Shown here: piece by piece, positions 1 through 9,283 of the stretch | Layout of the letters: each line of letters begins with the position of its first letter | Numbering within the stretch: the stretch's first letter is position 1 | Source: Synechococcus sp. M16.1 | GTDB taxonomy: Bacteria; Cyanobacteriota; Cyanobacteriia; PCC-6307; Cyanobiaceae | DNA: 64,000 nucleotides | Direction: 5' to 3' | Assembly: GCF_014279895.1 (NCBI RefSeq) | Contig: NZ_CP047954.1 | Coordinates: 1,116,001 to 1,180,000, forward strand | Notes under the pieces: model-generated | Seen by the model: only the letters and a program-made list of their open reading frames with translations | What the model was told of the DNA's origin: nothing | Databases searched by the model: none | Translations under genes and position numbers: made by a program

Positions 1-724
1 TGAACTGAAGCCGCACCTCCTGGCCAGCCACCTCCATCGCCATCTGCTCGATCTCAGACGTGTGGCGATGGCCGATCACGCCGTAGGGCGCGATGGATTC
101 CGAGGCCTCCGCCAGCAGCATGGCCTCCTTCGGCACGCGCCCTCCGCCGGAGGTGCCCGTCTTGGCATCAATGATGATGCCGCTGGTCTCGATCAGGCCC
201 TGCTTGAGGAACGGCAGCAGGGGCAGCAGGCTGGCGGTGGGGAAGCAACCCGGAGCAGCAACAAGCTTCGCGTCAGCGATGGCAGGGCCGTTCCATTCCG
301 GCAGGCCGTAGACGGCCCTGCTGCAGAGTTCAGCATCCTGACGGTTGAGGGAGCCGGCCTCCTTGGCATACACCTGCAACCACTGCTCCAGGGAGCGGTA
401 GCGGAAGTCGGCGGAGAGGTCCACCACCCGCACACCCCGCTCCAGCAGTTGCGGTGCCAACTGACAGGCAAGGCCGTTGGGGAGGCTCAGAACAGCAAAA
501 TCGGAACAGGCCGCAATCCGATCCGGATCCGCTGATTCCACCGATGGGTCATCCGGCAGGGGCAGGAAGGAGCAGACGGAGCTCCAGCGTTGGCCAGCAC
601 TACGTTCACCGCCAAGAAAACTCACAGACAGGCCGGGGTGGCCCTGGAGCAGACGGATGGTCTGCAGGCCGCCGTAGCCGGAGGCGCCGATCACAGCAAC
701 CCGTCCGCCCTTCACCGTTGCCAT
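1..724 (-). CDS. argC: N-acetyl-gamma-glutamyl-phosphate reductase (partial)
   Basis: Third step of arginine biosynthesis: NADPH-dependent reduction of N-acetylglutamyl phosphate to the semialdehyde, in the cytosol. The N-terminal 241 residues are in the window and the 3' end lies beyond base 1. The start is ATG at 724, followed after about ten residues by the Rossmann motif GASGYGG. The active-site cysteine sits in the segment AAPGCFPT at about residue 160, and an LSADFR segment typical of ArgC precedes it. The gene is divergent from ribBA. Seen: both motifs and an open frame. The family assignment is secure. Confidence 0.95.
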   Translation of the reverse strand, partial: MATVKGGRVAVIGASGYGGLQTIRLLQGHPGLSVSFLGGERSAGQRWSSVCSFLPLPDDPSVESADPDRIAACSDFAVLSLPNGLACQLAPQLLERGVRVVDLSADFRYRSLEQWLQVYAKEAGSLNRQDAELCSRAVYGLPEWNGPAIADAKLVAAPGCFPTASLLPLLPFLKQGLIETSGIIIDAKTGTSGGGRVPKEAMLLAEASESIAPYGVIGHRHTSEIEQMAMEVAGQEVRLQF

Positions 725-825
725 CGCTTCAACCGCCGACGTTGTCCTGCCTGCCATTGAACCAACCAGCCAACGGTCGATCGTACAGAGATCAATAATG
801 AAGTCATCTCCCGGCGACCAGGCTC

Positions 826-2457
826 CTGAACCCCAGTTCCCTTGACCCCGCGAACGAACCGATCGCGTTTGATGCCATCAGCGACGCCCTGGCGGCGATC
901 CGCAATGGGGAATGCGTTGTCGTGGTGGACGACGAGCAACGGGAGAACGAAGGCGATCTGATCTGCGCGGCCCAGTTCGCCACCCCGGAAGCGATCAACT
1001 TCATGGCCACCGAGGCACGGGGCCTGATCTGTCTGGCCATGGAGGGGCAGAGGCTGGACGAACTGGATCTGCCGCTGATGGTGGACCGCAACACCGATGC
1101 CAACGAAACGGCCTTCACCGTGAGCATCGATGCCGGCATCGAACATGGGGTGACCACCGGCATCTCCGCCGAAGACCGCGCCGCCACGATTCAGGTGGCC
1201 CTCAACCCAGCCACACGGCCAGCGGAACTGCGCCGCCCTGGGCACATCTTTCCCCTGCGCGCCCGTCCCGGCGGCGTGCTCAAACGGGCCGGTCACACCG
1301 AAGCCGCCGTGGATCTGGCTCAGCTGTCGGGCCTAAGCCCCTCCGGAGTGATCTGTGAAATCCAGAACAGCGATGGCTCGATGGCCCGCTTGCCCGAGCT
1401 GCGCAGCTACGCCGATCGCTGGGGGCTGAAGCTAATCAGCATTGCTGACCTGATCCGCTACCGGCTGGAGAACGAGCGCTTCGTTCGCCGCATGGCCCAG
1501 GCCCAGATGCCCAGCCGCTTCGGCAGCTTTCAGGCGGTGGGCTACCGCAACGAACTGGATGGCTCAGAACACGTGGCCCTGATCAAGGGTGAGCCCAATG
1601 CCCTGAGCGAACCCGTGCTGGTGCGCATGCATTCCGAATGCCTCACCGGCGATGCCTTCGGCTCACTGCGCTGCGACTGCCGTCCCCAGCTGGAGGCGGC
1701 CCTGCGTCAGATCGAAGCGGAGGGCGAGGGTGTGGTCGTTTATCTGCGCCAGGAAGGGCGGGGCATCGGCCTGATCAATAAATTGAAGGCCTACAGCCTC
1801 CAGGAAGCCGGGCTCGACACCGTTGAAGCCAACGAGCGGCTTGGCTTCCCGGCGGATCTGCGCAACTACGGCGTTGGCGCACAGATCCTCTCCGACCTCG
1901 GCATCCATCGGCTGCGGTTGCTTACCAACAACCCCCGCAAGATTGCCGGCCTTGGCGGCTATGGCCTGCAGGTGGAGGAGCGGGTACCTCTGGTGATGGA
2001 CCCCGGTGCCCACAACGCCGACTACCTGGCGGCCAAGCGGGAGAAGCTCGGGCATCTTTTCGAATCTGAGAGTCCCTGCGTGGTGCTGGCTCTGGCGGTG
2101 AACGTGGGCCCCGAAAGCTGGCCCACCATTCGAAAGGAAGTGGAAGCCATCGCCCAGCGCCATGGCTTCAGCCTTGAGGCCCTGCATGAACCCCGCTTGT
2201 TAGCGCTGTGGGATCGACCGCAATTCGTCTGGAAACTGATTCCCGACGGCGCCGATGCAGCCCCCCTGCTCAAGAGCCTGGCGGCCCTGGCGGCCACCGA
2301 GCGGGTGGGTCTGATGCGCGTTCCCACGGAGCGGATGGCATTGCACCCGCCCCAGACCCTGGAACGGGTGGAACATCAACTCAATGAGTTGATCAACCTG
2401 GGCAGTGACGAACTGCTCGAAAACGGCCCGTCACTGCTGCATTGGACCCGGAACTGA
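826..2457 (+). CDS. ribBA: Bifunctional DHBP synthase / GTP cyclohydrolase II
   Basis: Supplies both precursors of riboflavin: 3,4-dihydroxy-2-butanone 4-phosphate from ribulose 5-phosphate (RibB half) and the pyrimidine from GTP (RibA half). The RibB half shows [10 protein letters not shown] and a threonine/histidine-rich core. The RibA half has the zinc motif [14 protein letters not shown] and the RQEGRGIGL segment. About 100 residues follow the GTP cyclohydrolase core and resemble nothing I recognise. The start is a problem: the conserved N-terminus ([14 protein letters not shown]) lies upstream of GTG 922, but the in-frame stretch back to the stop at 799-801 holds no ATG, GTG or TTG. I place the start at CTG 826 as the best guess. 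An ATG at 798 is in another frame and closes after 15 codons. Confidence 0.93.
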   Translation: MNPSSLDPANEPIAFDAISDALAAIRNGECVVVVDDEQRENEGDLICAAQFATPEAINFMATEARGLICLAMEGQRLDELDLPLMVDRNTDANETAFTVSIDAGIEHGVTTGISAEDRAATIQVALNPATRPAELRRPGHIFPLRARPGGVLKRAGHTEAAVDLAQLSGLSPSGVICEIQNSDGSMARLPELRSYADRWGLKLISIADLIRYRLENERFVRRMAQAQMPSRFGSFQAVGYRNELDGSEHVALIKGEPNALSEPVLVRMHSECLTGDAFGSLRCDCRPQLEAALRQIEAEGEGVVVYLRQEGRGIGLINKLKAYSLQEAGLDTVEANERLGFPADLRNYGVGAQILSDLGIHRLRLLTNNPRKIAGLGGYGLQVEERVPLVMDPGAHNADYLAAKREKLGHLFESESPCVVLALAVNVGPESWPTIRKEVEAIAQRHGFSLEALHEPRLLALWDRPQFVWKLIPDGADAAPLLKSLAALAATERVGLMRVPTERMALHPPQTLERVEHQLNELINLGSDELLENGPSLLHWTRN

Positions 2458-2901
2458 TCAGCCTTCCTGGATCGTCACTTTGTTGATCTTGGAGCCGTTG
2501 GCCAGCTTCAGCACCACATCCATGTTGCCGGTGTGGCCGAACACGGTGTGCACCCCATCGAGGTGAGGCTGGGCCTCATGGCAGATGTAGAACTGCGAGC
2601 CGCCGGTGTTGCGACCAGCATGGGCCATAGCCAGGGTGCCGGCCTGGTGCTTCTGCTGGTTGATCTCGCAATCGATCTGGTAGCCGGGGCCGCCGGTACC
2701 GGCCATGCCGCGGGCGCCTTCACGGCTGTTGGGGCATCCCCCCTGGGCCATGAAGCCGGGGATGACGCGGTGAAAGGCCAGACCGTCGTAGAAGCCATCC
2801 TTGGCCAGCTTCACGAAGTTGGCGACGGTGTTAGGGGCATCGGCTTCGAACAGCTCGAGCTCGATCAGGCCTGCTTCAGTGTCCATCAAGGCCTTGGTCA
2901 T
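2458..2901 (-). CDS. Cyclophilin-type peptidyl-prolyl cis-trans isomerase
   Basis: Catalyses proline cis-trans isomerisation during protein folding. No signal peptide is seen, so probably cytosolic. A single cyclophilin domain fills the 147-residue protein: [13 protein letters not shown] near residue 45, then [16 protein letters not shown] and LDGVHTVFG, the classic active-site segments. I chose ATG 2901 ([11 protein letters not shown]) because it sits at the usual distance from the first strand. An upstream ATG at 2943 adds 14 residues without cyclophilin character and overlaps the mtnP start. The stop codon abuts the ribBA stop exactly (TGATCA at 2455-2460). Confidence 0.92.
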   Translation of the reverse strand: MTKALMDTEAGLIELELFEADAPNTVANFVKLAKDGFYDGLAFHRVIPGFMAQGGCPNSREGARGMAGTGGPGYQIDCEINQQKHQAGTLAMAHAGRNTGGSQFYICHEAQPHLDGVHTVFGHTGNMDVVLKLANGSKINKVTIQEG

Positions 2902-2941
2902 GGTGGCGCGAGCAAAATTGGAGTGTAAAGAGACGCCGACC

Positions 2942-3850
2942 ATGCCCGACCTCTCCCAAGCCCGCGTCGGTGTGATCGGCGGCAGCGGCCTCTATTCGAT
3001 CCCTGGCTTGCGGCAGGTGGAGGAACGCACGGTCGACACACCCTTCGGGGCACCATCCGATCAACTGCGCCTTGGAGAGCTCGAGGGCGTCGAAACCGTC
3101 TTCCTGGCCCGCCACGGCCGCCATCACCATCTGCTTCCCAGTGAAGTGCCCTACCGGGCCAACATCTGGGCGATGCGTTCCCTGGGGGTGCGCTGGCTGA
3201 TCTCGCTCTCGGCGGTGGGGTCGCTGCAGGAGCATCTGCAGCCGCGCGACATGGTCGTGCCCGATCAGTTCATCGACCGCACCCGTGACCGGCCCGCCAG
3301 TTTCTTCGGCAACGGCTGCGTGGCCCACGTCAGCCTTGCGGACCCCTTCTGCCCCAATTTGAGTGCCCTGTTGGCCGATGCCGCCGAACAGGGGTTGCCG
3401 GAGGGTCGACGGCTGCACCGCGGTGGCACCTATCTCTGCATGGAGGGTCCCGCCTTCTCCACCCGGGCCGAAAGCAAGCTCTACCGCTCCTGGGATTGTT
3501 CGGTGATCGGGATGACCAATCACACCGAAGCCCGTCTGGCCCGGGAAGCCGAACTGGCCTATGCCTCCCTGAGCATGGTCACCGACTTCGACTGCTGGCA
3601 TGAGGATCACGACGCTGTCTCGGTGGAGATGGTGATCGGCAACCTTCAGGCCAATGCCTCAGCCACCGAACCGATCCTGAGTGGATTGATGCAGCGGCTC
3701 AAACAGGAGCCTCCCGCCTCGCCGGCCCACACAGCCCTCGCCAACGCCCTGATCACCCCCAAAGATCAAGTCCCGGAACAGACCCGGTCCAACCTTGATC
3801 TGTTCACCGCCCCCTACTGGGGACCGTTCGATCAGGCTTCCGCCAGCTGA
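2942..3850 (+). CDS. mtnP: S-methyl-5'-thioadenosine phosphorylase
   Basis: Phosphorolysis of methylthioadenosine, the by-product of polyamine synthesis, to adenine and methylthioribose 1-phosphate, in the methionine salvage pathway. The 302-residue protein opens with [10 protein letters not shown], carries the phosphate-binding ARHGRHHH and the nucleoside-binding [11 protein letters not shown] and GMTNHTEA segments of the PNP/MTAP family 2. The start is ATG 2942, whose CATG also gives an antisense ATG. The 3' end overlaps the convergent murQ by 19 bp. A related nucleoside phosphorylase specificity cannot be excluded from sequence alone. Confidence 0.9.
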   Translation: MPDLSQARVGVIGGSGLYSIPGLRQVEERTVDTPFGAPSDQLRLGELEGVETVFLARHGRHHHLLPSEVPYRANIWAMRSLGVRWLISLSAVGSLQEHLQPRDMVVPDQFIDRTRDRPASFFGNGCVAHVSLADPFCPNLSALLADAAEQGLPEGRRLHRGGTYLCMEGPAFSTRAESKLYRSWDCSVIGMTNHTEARLAREAELAYASLSMVTDFDCWHEDHDAVSVEMVIGNLQANASATEPILSGLMQRLKQEPPASPAHTALANALITPKDQVPEQTRSNLDLFTAPYWGPFDQASAS

Positions 3851-4782
3851 GCGCCGCAGGCGGCCAAGGCAGGCCGCAGCTGTTGGTTGTGCTGCTGCAG
3901 AAGAGCCTTGGCCTGGTCCACCGACAAGGCTGCAGCGGCCATCAACAGGGCGAGTTTCACCGATCCGCCGGCCTCCTCCAGCAGCGTCAGCCCCCGCTCC
4001 CGCTCCACACCGGCAAGATCCCGCAGGATCCGCAGGGACCGGTCCACCAGCTTGCTGTTGCTGGCGGCCACATCCACCATGCGGTTGCCATAGACCTTGC
4101 CCAGCTTCACCATCACGGCGGTGGAGAGGGTGTTCAAGGCCAGTTTTGTAGCGGTTCCAGCCTTCATTCGGGTGGATCCCGTCAGCAGCTCAGGGCCCGT
4201 GAGCAGGCGGATATCGATCTCGCAGGGCAGGGGCGACTGCTCCGTTGGAACGCAGGCCATGGCGATGGCGAGGGCTCCGATGCTTTTGGCGAACGCCAGC
4301 CCACCGCGCACGTAGGGGGTGGTGCCGCCTGCGGCGATGCCCACCAGGCAATCCTTGGCGCAGAAGCCCCGCTCCTCGAGATCGGCACGTCCGGCAACCT
4401 CAATGTCCTCAAGCCCTTCCGAGCTGCGCAGCAACGCGGCGGAGCCACCGGCAAGAACCCCTTGCACCTGCTGAGGATCACTGCAGAAGGTGGGCGGACA
4501 TTCAGCGGCATCCAACACCCCCAGCCGTCCGGAGGTGCCAGCACCCAGATAGAAGAGCCGGCCTCCGGCACGGAGGCGCTCAGCAACGGCATCGATCGCC
4601 TGTGCCAGGGCCGGGGCGACTGCGGCGACGGCTTCCTGGGGGCGACGATCCTCGTCGGCAAACAACTCCACCAGCGCCAGGGTGTCGAGCTGATCCAGGC
4701 GTGAACTGCGCCGGTTGCTCTGCTCGGTGAGCAGGTGGCCGCGGTCGCTGGAGGGCTGCAAATCAGGGTCGAACACGGCCAT
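3832..4782 (-). CDS. murQ: N-acetylmuramic acid 6-phosphate etherase
   Basis: Cleaves the lactyl ether of MurNAc-6-phosphate to GlcNAc-6-phosphate, a peptidoglycan recycling step. SIS-domain protein of 316 residues, the usual family length. Visible landmarks are the LGAGTSGRLGVLDAAECPPT segment around residue 80, the GIAAGGTTPYVRGG loop and GSTRMKAGTATKLALN. It ends in a small helical C-terminal domain. It lies 3 bp downstream of the DUF3110 gene in the same direction, so the two are probably co-transcribed. Confidence 0.94.
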   Translation of the reverse strand: MAVFDPDLQPSSDRGHLLTEQSNRRSSRLDQLDTLALVELFADEDRRPQEAVAAVAPALAQAIDAVAERLRAGGRLFYLGAGTSGRLGVLDAAECPPTFCSDPQQVQGVLAGGSAALLRSSEGLEDIEVAGRADLEERGFCAKDCLVGIAAGGTTPYVRGGLAFAKSIGALAIAMACVPTEQSPLPCEIDIRLLTGPELLTGSTRMKAGTATKLALNTLSTAVMVKLGKVYGNRMVDVAASNSKLVDRSLRILRDLAGVERERGLTLLEEAGGSVKLALLMAAAALSVDQAKALLQQHNQQLRPALAACGAQLAEA

Positions 4783-4785
4783 GGC

Positions 4786-5244
4786 TCAGAGCAGACCCTC
4801 CAGGCGCCGACGCAGCTCATCCAGTTCAGGATTCGATTCCGGTTCGGTCTCCAATCCCTGGCGCGCGGGCTCAACGCCCTGCTGCTCTGCCACACCGTCA
4901 TTCGAAACCGGGTCGTTCGAAAGCGCGTCGTCCTTCCAGTTGCTCACATCGCGGTTGCTCTGGGGCGGCGCCATGAACAGACGCTCCTCGTCATTGCTGG
5001 GCACAAAGCCCGACTCGATCAGCCGAGCCTCGTAGCCGGCCTCACGGCAGAACAGATCCACATCTTCCCGATCGAGGGCCTCCACCGTCGGAACCGGAAA
5101 GTCCTGGGCCTCCAGAAGACCGGCATAACGCTCGGCATCGTCGGGGTTCTCAAACAGCAGAACCACGGTTCGTCCGGCGATTTCAAGCGAGTGGATGCCT
5201 TCGCTATCCGTACCGGCATCAAAGAGCAGGACGTGGACGCGCAT
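4786..5244 (-). CDS. DUF3110 family protein
   Basis: Protein of 152 residues matching the cyanobacterial DUF3110 pattern: MRVHVLLFDAGTDSEGIHSL, then VVLLFENPDDAERYAGLLEAQDFP, then an FCREAGYE segment. The last 50 residues are acidic and low-complexity, with a predicted disordered character. No catalytic motif is visible and the function is unknown. It sits between dnaJ and murQ on the same strand, with 43 bp to dnaJ and 3 bp to murQ. The family is largely restricted to cyanobacteria and plastids, which supports the taxonomic call. Confidence 0.85.
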   Translation of the reverse strand: MRVHVLLFDAGTDSEGIHSLEIAGRTVVLLFENPDDAERYAGLLEAQDFPVPTVEALDREDVDLFCREAGYEARLIESGFVPSNDEERLFMAPPQSNRDVSNWKDDALSNDPVSNDGVAEQQGVEPARQGLETEPESNPELDELRRRLEGLL

Positions 5245-5287
5245 CGGGAAAACCGTCAGATCAACCGGACCGGAGTCTCACCCATCG

Positions 5288-6235
5288 TCAACCACCCTGC
5301 TCGGATTCGCTCGCCAGTTCCTGAAGACGTCGGTAGAGGGCCCGTTCCGCATCACCCAGATCCGACGGAATCACCACAACGATCTCCACCAACTGGTCAC
5401 CCCGCTCGTCATCCAGCTGCAGCCCGCGCCCCCGCAGCCGCAGCAAACGTCCACTGGATGAGCCTGGAGGAACCTGCAGCGTCACAGGACCATCCAGGGT
5501 CGGCACATCCACAGCGCAACCGAGGGCTGCATCCGGTGGGAACAGCATCAGCTTGTAGAGCACCCGCAGACCATCAATCCGCAGCCCGTCGTCGGTCACG
5601 ACCCGGAGCTGAAGGAAATGATCACGGCCGCCGGGGGCAACGCCCTCAAGCCGCAGACGCCAGCCATCCCCAGCAAAGGGGGGCGTGTTCAGCTCGATCA
5701 CCGTGCCGTCATCGAGCGTCAGTTCCACAACGGTTCCCTGGAGAGCCTGATCCGGAGTGAGATGAACCACCGACTCGAGATCTTCCACGGCACGCACCGG
5801 CGGCGGCGGCGGCGGTGCCGACACCGGAGGTTCATGGCCTCTGGTTTCCCGGCTGGCGTCATCACCACTGGCGTCATCACCGCGGAAGGGAGGATCGGGC
5901 TCGTCATCAACCTCAACGGAGGAACGTCCTGTTCCACCGCCGAAGATCACATCGAGGTAATCCTCAAAATCAGGGAAGCCCTGGGCAAAGGGATCGGCAA
6001 CATCCGCACGGGAACCACCCCCTCTCTGCCAGGCCTCCCGCCGGCGGGGATCGCTGAGCACCGCATAGGCCTCATTCACCAGCTTGAAGCGCTCTTCAGC
6101 AACGGGATCGTTGCTGTTGAGATCAGGGTGCCAGCGGCGCGCCTCCCGGCGAAAGGCCCGTTTCAGTTGCTGATCCGTGCAGTCGGAATCAACCCCCAGC
6201 AGAGACCAGTAATCAGGCTCAGCGGTAGATGTCAT
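5288..6235 (-). CDS. DnaJ-type co-chaperone (J domain plus C-terminal substrate domain)
   Basis: J-domain protein of 315 residues that should stimulate the ATPase of the DnaK encoded just upstream. The N-terminus carries YWSLLGVDSDCTDQQLKRAF and the invariant HPD in RRWHPDLN. A Gly/Phe- and acid-rich linker with a PPPPP tract follows, then the two-lobe C-terminal domain (VHLTPDQALQG, VPPGSSSGRLLRLRGRG). There is no CxxCxGxG zinc region, so it is a type II (CbpA/DnaJB-like) protein. Start ATG 6235 is preferred; ATG 6256 adds seven residues. The start overlaps the dnaK 3' end by 17 bp, which suggests translational coupling. Confidence 0.92.
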   Translation of the reverse strand: MTSTAEPDYWSLLGVDSDCTDQQLKRAFRREARRWHPDLNSNDPVAEERFKLVNEAYAVLSDPRRREAWQRGGGSRADVADPFAQGFPDFEDYLDVIFGGGTGRSSVEVDDEPDPPFRGDDASGDDASRETRGHEPPVSAPPPPPPVRAVEDLESVVHLTPDQALQGTVVELTLDDGTVIELNTPPFAGDGWRLRLEGVAPGGRDHFLQLRVVTDDGLRIDGLRVLYKLMLFPPDAALGCAVDVPTLDGPVTLQVPPGSSSGRLLRLRGRGLQLDDERGDQLVEIVVVIPSDLGDAERALYRRLQELASESEQGG

Positions 6236-8210
6236 CGTCCCAAGGTGCAGGTTCACGCCGGCTTAAACCACGGCCACGGTCACCCGGACGGCTGGGGGGA
6301 CCCCAGGGGTCGTCGTCCCAGTCATCGGCAAACAGCTCATCCTTGAGGGAGCCCAGGGTGTTGCGGATTCCCTGAAGCGGGCTGCCATCGGCCTGACGTT
6401 CCGCCGACAGCCGGCGGTTCAGCCCGAACAACGCCTCCTCGAGACCACTCACGCAGAGATCAAGCTCCTGGAGGTCGTCATTGGCGAGGCAGTCCTGCAC
6501 GTCCCGCATGGCCATTTCAACGGCGCGTTGCTGCCGTTCAGCGCCATAAGGCCCCAGCTCGAGTGAGGCATCCCGCAGCCGCCGTTCCGCCTGGGCAAGC
6601 AAGGTCTGAGCCCGGTTGCGGCGCTCGATCTGGTTGCGTTTGCGCCTGTCCTCATCAGCCCTCGCCTCCGCTTCCGCCAGCAGAGCGGTCACATCCTCCT
6701 CATTGAGGTTCGAGCCGCCCTGAATCGACACCGACTGCTTGCGGCCGGTGGTGCGATCGGTGGCACTGACCTGCAGCAGGCCATTGGCATCGATGTCGAA
6801 GGCTACCTGCACCTGCGGCACCCCCCGCGGAGCCGGTGGAATCCCGGAGAGCCGGAAACGTCCGAGGGATTTGTTATCCGTCGCCATCTGGCGCTCCCCT
6901 TGCCAGACATGGATTTCCACGGACGACTGATTGGCTTCCGAGGTGCTGAACACATCGGACTGACGCACGGGGATCGGTGTGTTGCGGGGAATCAGCACCT
7001 TCATCAATCCGCCGATGGTCTCCAGTCCCAGTGACAGGGGGGTGACGTCGTTGAGCAGAAGATCCCTGAGTTCACCGGTGAGGATTCCGGCCTGTACAGC
7101 AGCACCGATGGACACCACCTCATCGGGATTCACCGATTGGCAGGGATCGATCGGCACGAGGGTGCGCACCAATTGCTGAACCATCGGCATCCGCGTGGAA
7201 CCACCCACCAAAACGACGTCATCGATTTCGTCAGCCGACCAGCCTGAGTCGCGCAGCGCTGCCTGGACAGGACTCAGCAGACGATCCAGCAGATCGGGGC
7301 AGAGCCCTTCGAAGGTGGCCCGGTCCAGGCGGGTTTCGATGTGCAGCGGACCATCGCTGCCCGTGGCAATGAAGGGAAGCGAAATCGGGGTGCTCAGCAC
7401 GCCAGAGAGTTCCTGCTTCGCCTTCTCAGCCGCTTCCGTCAACCGCTGTAGGGCCTGGCGATCGCGGCGCAGATCAACCTTGTGCTCCTCTTCAAAGGCA
7501 TCGGCAAGCCAGTTGACGATGCGTTGATCGAAATCGTTGCCGCCGAGTTGCGTGTCGCCGTTCGTGGCCTTGACGTCAAAAACGCCGTTGGCGATGCGCA
7601 GCAGCGACACGTCAAAGGTGCCGCCACCAAGGTCGAAGACCAGGACCCGTTTGACGGCGCTGCGGTCAAAGCCATAGGCCAGAGCAGCTGCAGTGGGCTC
7701 ATTGAGGATGCGCTCCACCGAGATGCCCGCCAGCCGTCCGGCGTCGCGGGTGGCCTGGCGCTGTGCGTCGTTGAAGTAAGCGGGGACGGTCACCACCGCC
7801 GCTTCCACCGGTTCACCCAGATAGGTGGATGCGTCATCGACAAGCTTGCGAATGATGCTGGCCACCAGTTCTTCGGGCGCGTATTCCCGCTCGGTCACCG
7901 GACAGGGCACCCGAACCTGCCCCTGATCGTTGGCACGCACCGTGTAAGGAACCGACAGGCTGCTGTCCTCCAATTCGTCCCAGTCCCGGCCGACGAACCG
8001 CTTCAGGTTCGAGAAGGTGTTGCGGGGGCTGAGCACCAGCTGGCGCCTTGCCAGCTGACCGACCAACAGTTCCTGATCCTTGGTGTATCCGACAACGGAT
8101 GGGGTGGTTCGGCCGCCCTCGGCATTGGCGATCACGTGGGGGCGACCTGCCTCCAGCACAGCGACAACCGAATTGGTGGTCCCCAGATCGATTCCGACGA
8201 TCCGCCCCAT
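6219..8210 (-). CDS. dnaK: Hsp70 chaperone DnaK
   Basis: ATP-dependent folding chaperone of 663 residues. Visible are the N-terminal phosphate loop GIDLGTTNSVVAV, the VPAYFNDAQRQAT and LNEPTAAALAYGFD motifs, DLGGGTFDVSLL, and VGGSTRMPMVQ. The substrate domain has LSLGLETIGGLMKVLIPRN. The C-terminal tail is charged and Trp-rich rather than ending in the EEVD-like DnaK tail. Marine picocyanobacteria carry several dnaK copies; this one, paired with a zinc-finger-less dnaJ, is likely one of the specialised (DnaK3-like) copies, but that is inference. The operon reads dnaK-dnaJ-DUF3110-murQ. No CIRCE element is seen upstream. Confidence 0.95.
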   Translation of the reverse strand: MGRIVGIDLGTTNSVVAVLEAGRPHVIANAEGGRTTPSVVGYTKDQELLVGQLARRQLVLSPRNTFSNLKRFVGRDWDELEDSSLSVPYTVRANDQGQVRVPCPVTEREYAPEELVASIIRKLVDDASTYLGEPVEAAVVTVPAYFNDAQRQATRDAGRLAGISVERILNEPTAAALAYGFDRSAVKRVLVFDLGGGTFDVSLLRIANGVFDVKATNGDTQLGGNDFDQRIVNWLADAFEEEHKVDLRRDRQALQRLTEAAEKAKQELSGVLSTPISLPFIATGSDGPLHIETRLDRATFEGLCPDLLDRLLSPVQAALRDSGWSADEIDDVVLVGGSTRMPMVQQLVRTLVPIDPCQSVNPDEVVSIGAAVQAGILTGELRDLLLNDVTPLSLGLETIGGLMKVLIPRNTPIPVRQSDVFSTSEANQSSVEIHVWQGERQMATDNKSLGRFRLSGIPPAPRGVPQVQVAFDIDANGLLQVSATDRTTGRKQSVSIQGGSNLNEEDVTALLAEAEARADEDRRKRNQIERRNRAQTLLAQAERRLRDASLELGPYGAERQQRAVEMAMRDVQDCLANDDLQELDLCVSGLEEALFGLNRRLSAERQADGSPLQGIRNTLGSLKDELFADDWDDDPWGPPSRPGDRGRGLSRREPAPWDDDIYR

Positions 8211-8268
8211 ATCCCTGAAAACTTGATCCCCACGCTAACGGCAGGTTCAAACCGGCTCCAGTCCCTCC

Positions 8269-8287
8269 CTTAAGCGGTTGTTAATGC
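8269..8287 (+). promoter_or_regulatory. Candidate Pho box ahead of pstCAB
   Basis: Two TTAA-centred half sites, CTTAAGCG from 8269 and GTTAATGC from 8280, lie exactly 11 bp apart, about 50 bp before the pstC start. Cyanobacterial PhoB/SphR boxes are 8-bp TTAA-type repeats spaced by 3 bp, which gives the same 11-bp period. Only two repeats are visible where three are typical, so this is a partial match. The position in front of a phosphate transporter strengthens it. Confidence 0.5.
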
Positions 8288-8334
8288 CCCCAAACGGTTC
8301 GGGTCATACGTTGTAAGGGCGCGCCATTGGATGC

Positions 8335-9282
8335 ATGTCCGACCCGGACAGTCGTTACTTGCTCCGAAGCCGTCCACCAGCGGAAAAGCTGGTGGACATC
8401 AGTTTCAGAAATCTCGCCATCGCCATGGCCTCCGTTGTGGCGATCGTTCTGTTCTCAATCCTTGTGGTGGTTTTCCAGGGGAGCCTGGTTTCCATGGCCC
8501 GCTACGGATGGCAATTTCTGGTCACCTCAGACTGGAATCCCGTGGACGATCAGTACGGGGCCGGAGCCGCGATCTACGGCACCTTGATCACATCACTGCT
8601 GGCGTTGATGATCGCGGTGCCCCTCGGTGTTGGCACAGCCATTTTCATCACCGAAAACATCATTCCCAAGGGGATCAGGGACGTGATCGGCCTGATGGTG
8701 GAACTGCTCGCGGCGATTCCATCGGTGGTGCTTGGCCTCTGGGCCATTTTTGTGATGGAACCGTTCATCAGGCCTGGGCTGGAACTTCTTTATCAGCTGT
8801 TCAATTGGTTCCCCCTGTTCAGCACCCCACCGATGGGTCCTGGCACCATTCCCGCAGTGTTGATCCTGGTGGTGATGATCCTGCCGATCATCACGGCGAT
8901 CTCCCGTGATTGCCTGAATCAGGTTCCGCCGCAACTGCGCCAGGCGGCCTATGGGGTGGGCACAACCCGCTGGGGAGCGATCATCAATGTGATTCTCCCT
9001 GCAGCGATTTCCGGAATCATTGGTGGTGTGATGTTGGCCTTGGGCCGGGCCATGGGCGAAACCATGGCCGTGACCATGATCATCGGAAATTCCAACAACT
9101 TCAGCGTTTCGCTGCTGGCCCCTGGCAACACCATCGCAGCGATGCTGGCCAATCAATTTGGTGAGGCGGATGGCTCCCAGGTGTCATCACTGATGTACGC
9201 AGCGTTCGTGCTGATTGTTCTCACCCTGTGCGTGAATATTTTTGCCCAGTGGATCGTGAAGCGTTTGAGCCTGAAGTACTGA
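8335..9282 (+). CDS. pstC: Phosphate ABC transporter permease PstC
   Basis: Inner-membrane subunit of the high-affinity phosphate importer. The 315-residue protein has an N-terminal cytoplasmic stretch, about six membrane segments and the permease-coupling segment IPSVVLGLWAIFV plus the EAA-like region AAYGVGTTRWGAI. The start is ATG 8335; another ATG at 8331 is out of frame. It is the first gene of pstC-pstA-pstB, with one base before pstA. The binding protein PstS is not in this neighbourhood and must be encoded elsewhere. Confidence 0.94.
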   Translation: MSDPDSRYLLRSRPPAEKLVDISFRNLAIAMASVVAIVLFSILVVVFQGSLVSMARYGWQFLVTSDWNPVDDQYGAGAAIYGTLITSLLALMIAVPLGVGTAIFITENIIPKGIRDVIGLMVELLAAIPSVVLGLWAIFVMEPFIRPGLELLYQLFNWFPLFSTPPMGPGTIPAVLILVVMILPIITAISRDCLNQVPPQLRQAAYGVGTTRWGAIINVILPAAISGIIGGVMLALGRAMGETMAVTMIIGNSNNFSVSLLAPGNTIAAMLANQFGEADGSQVSSLMYAAFVLIVLTLCVNIFAQWIVKRLSLKY

Positions 9283-9283
9283 C

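Noticed and set aside
712-1296. 194-codon minus-strand frame
   Set aside because: Antisense to ribBA, whose domain motifs are unambiguous.
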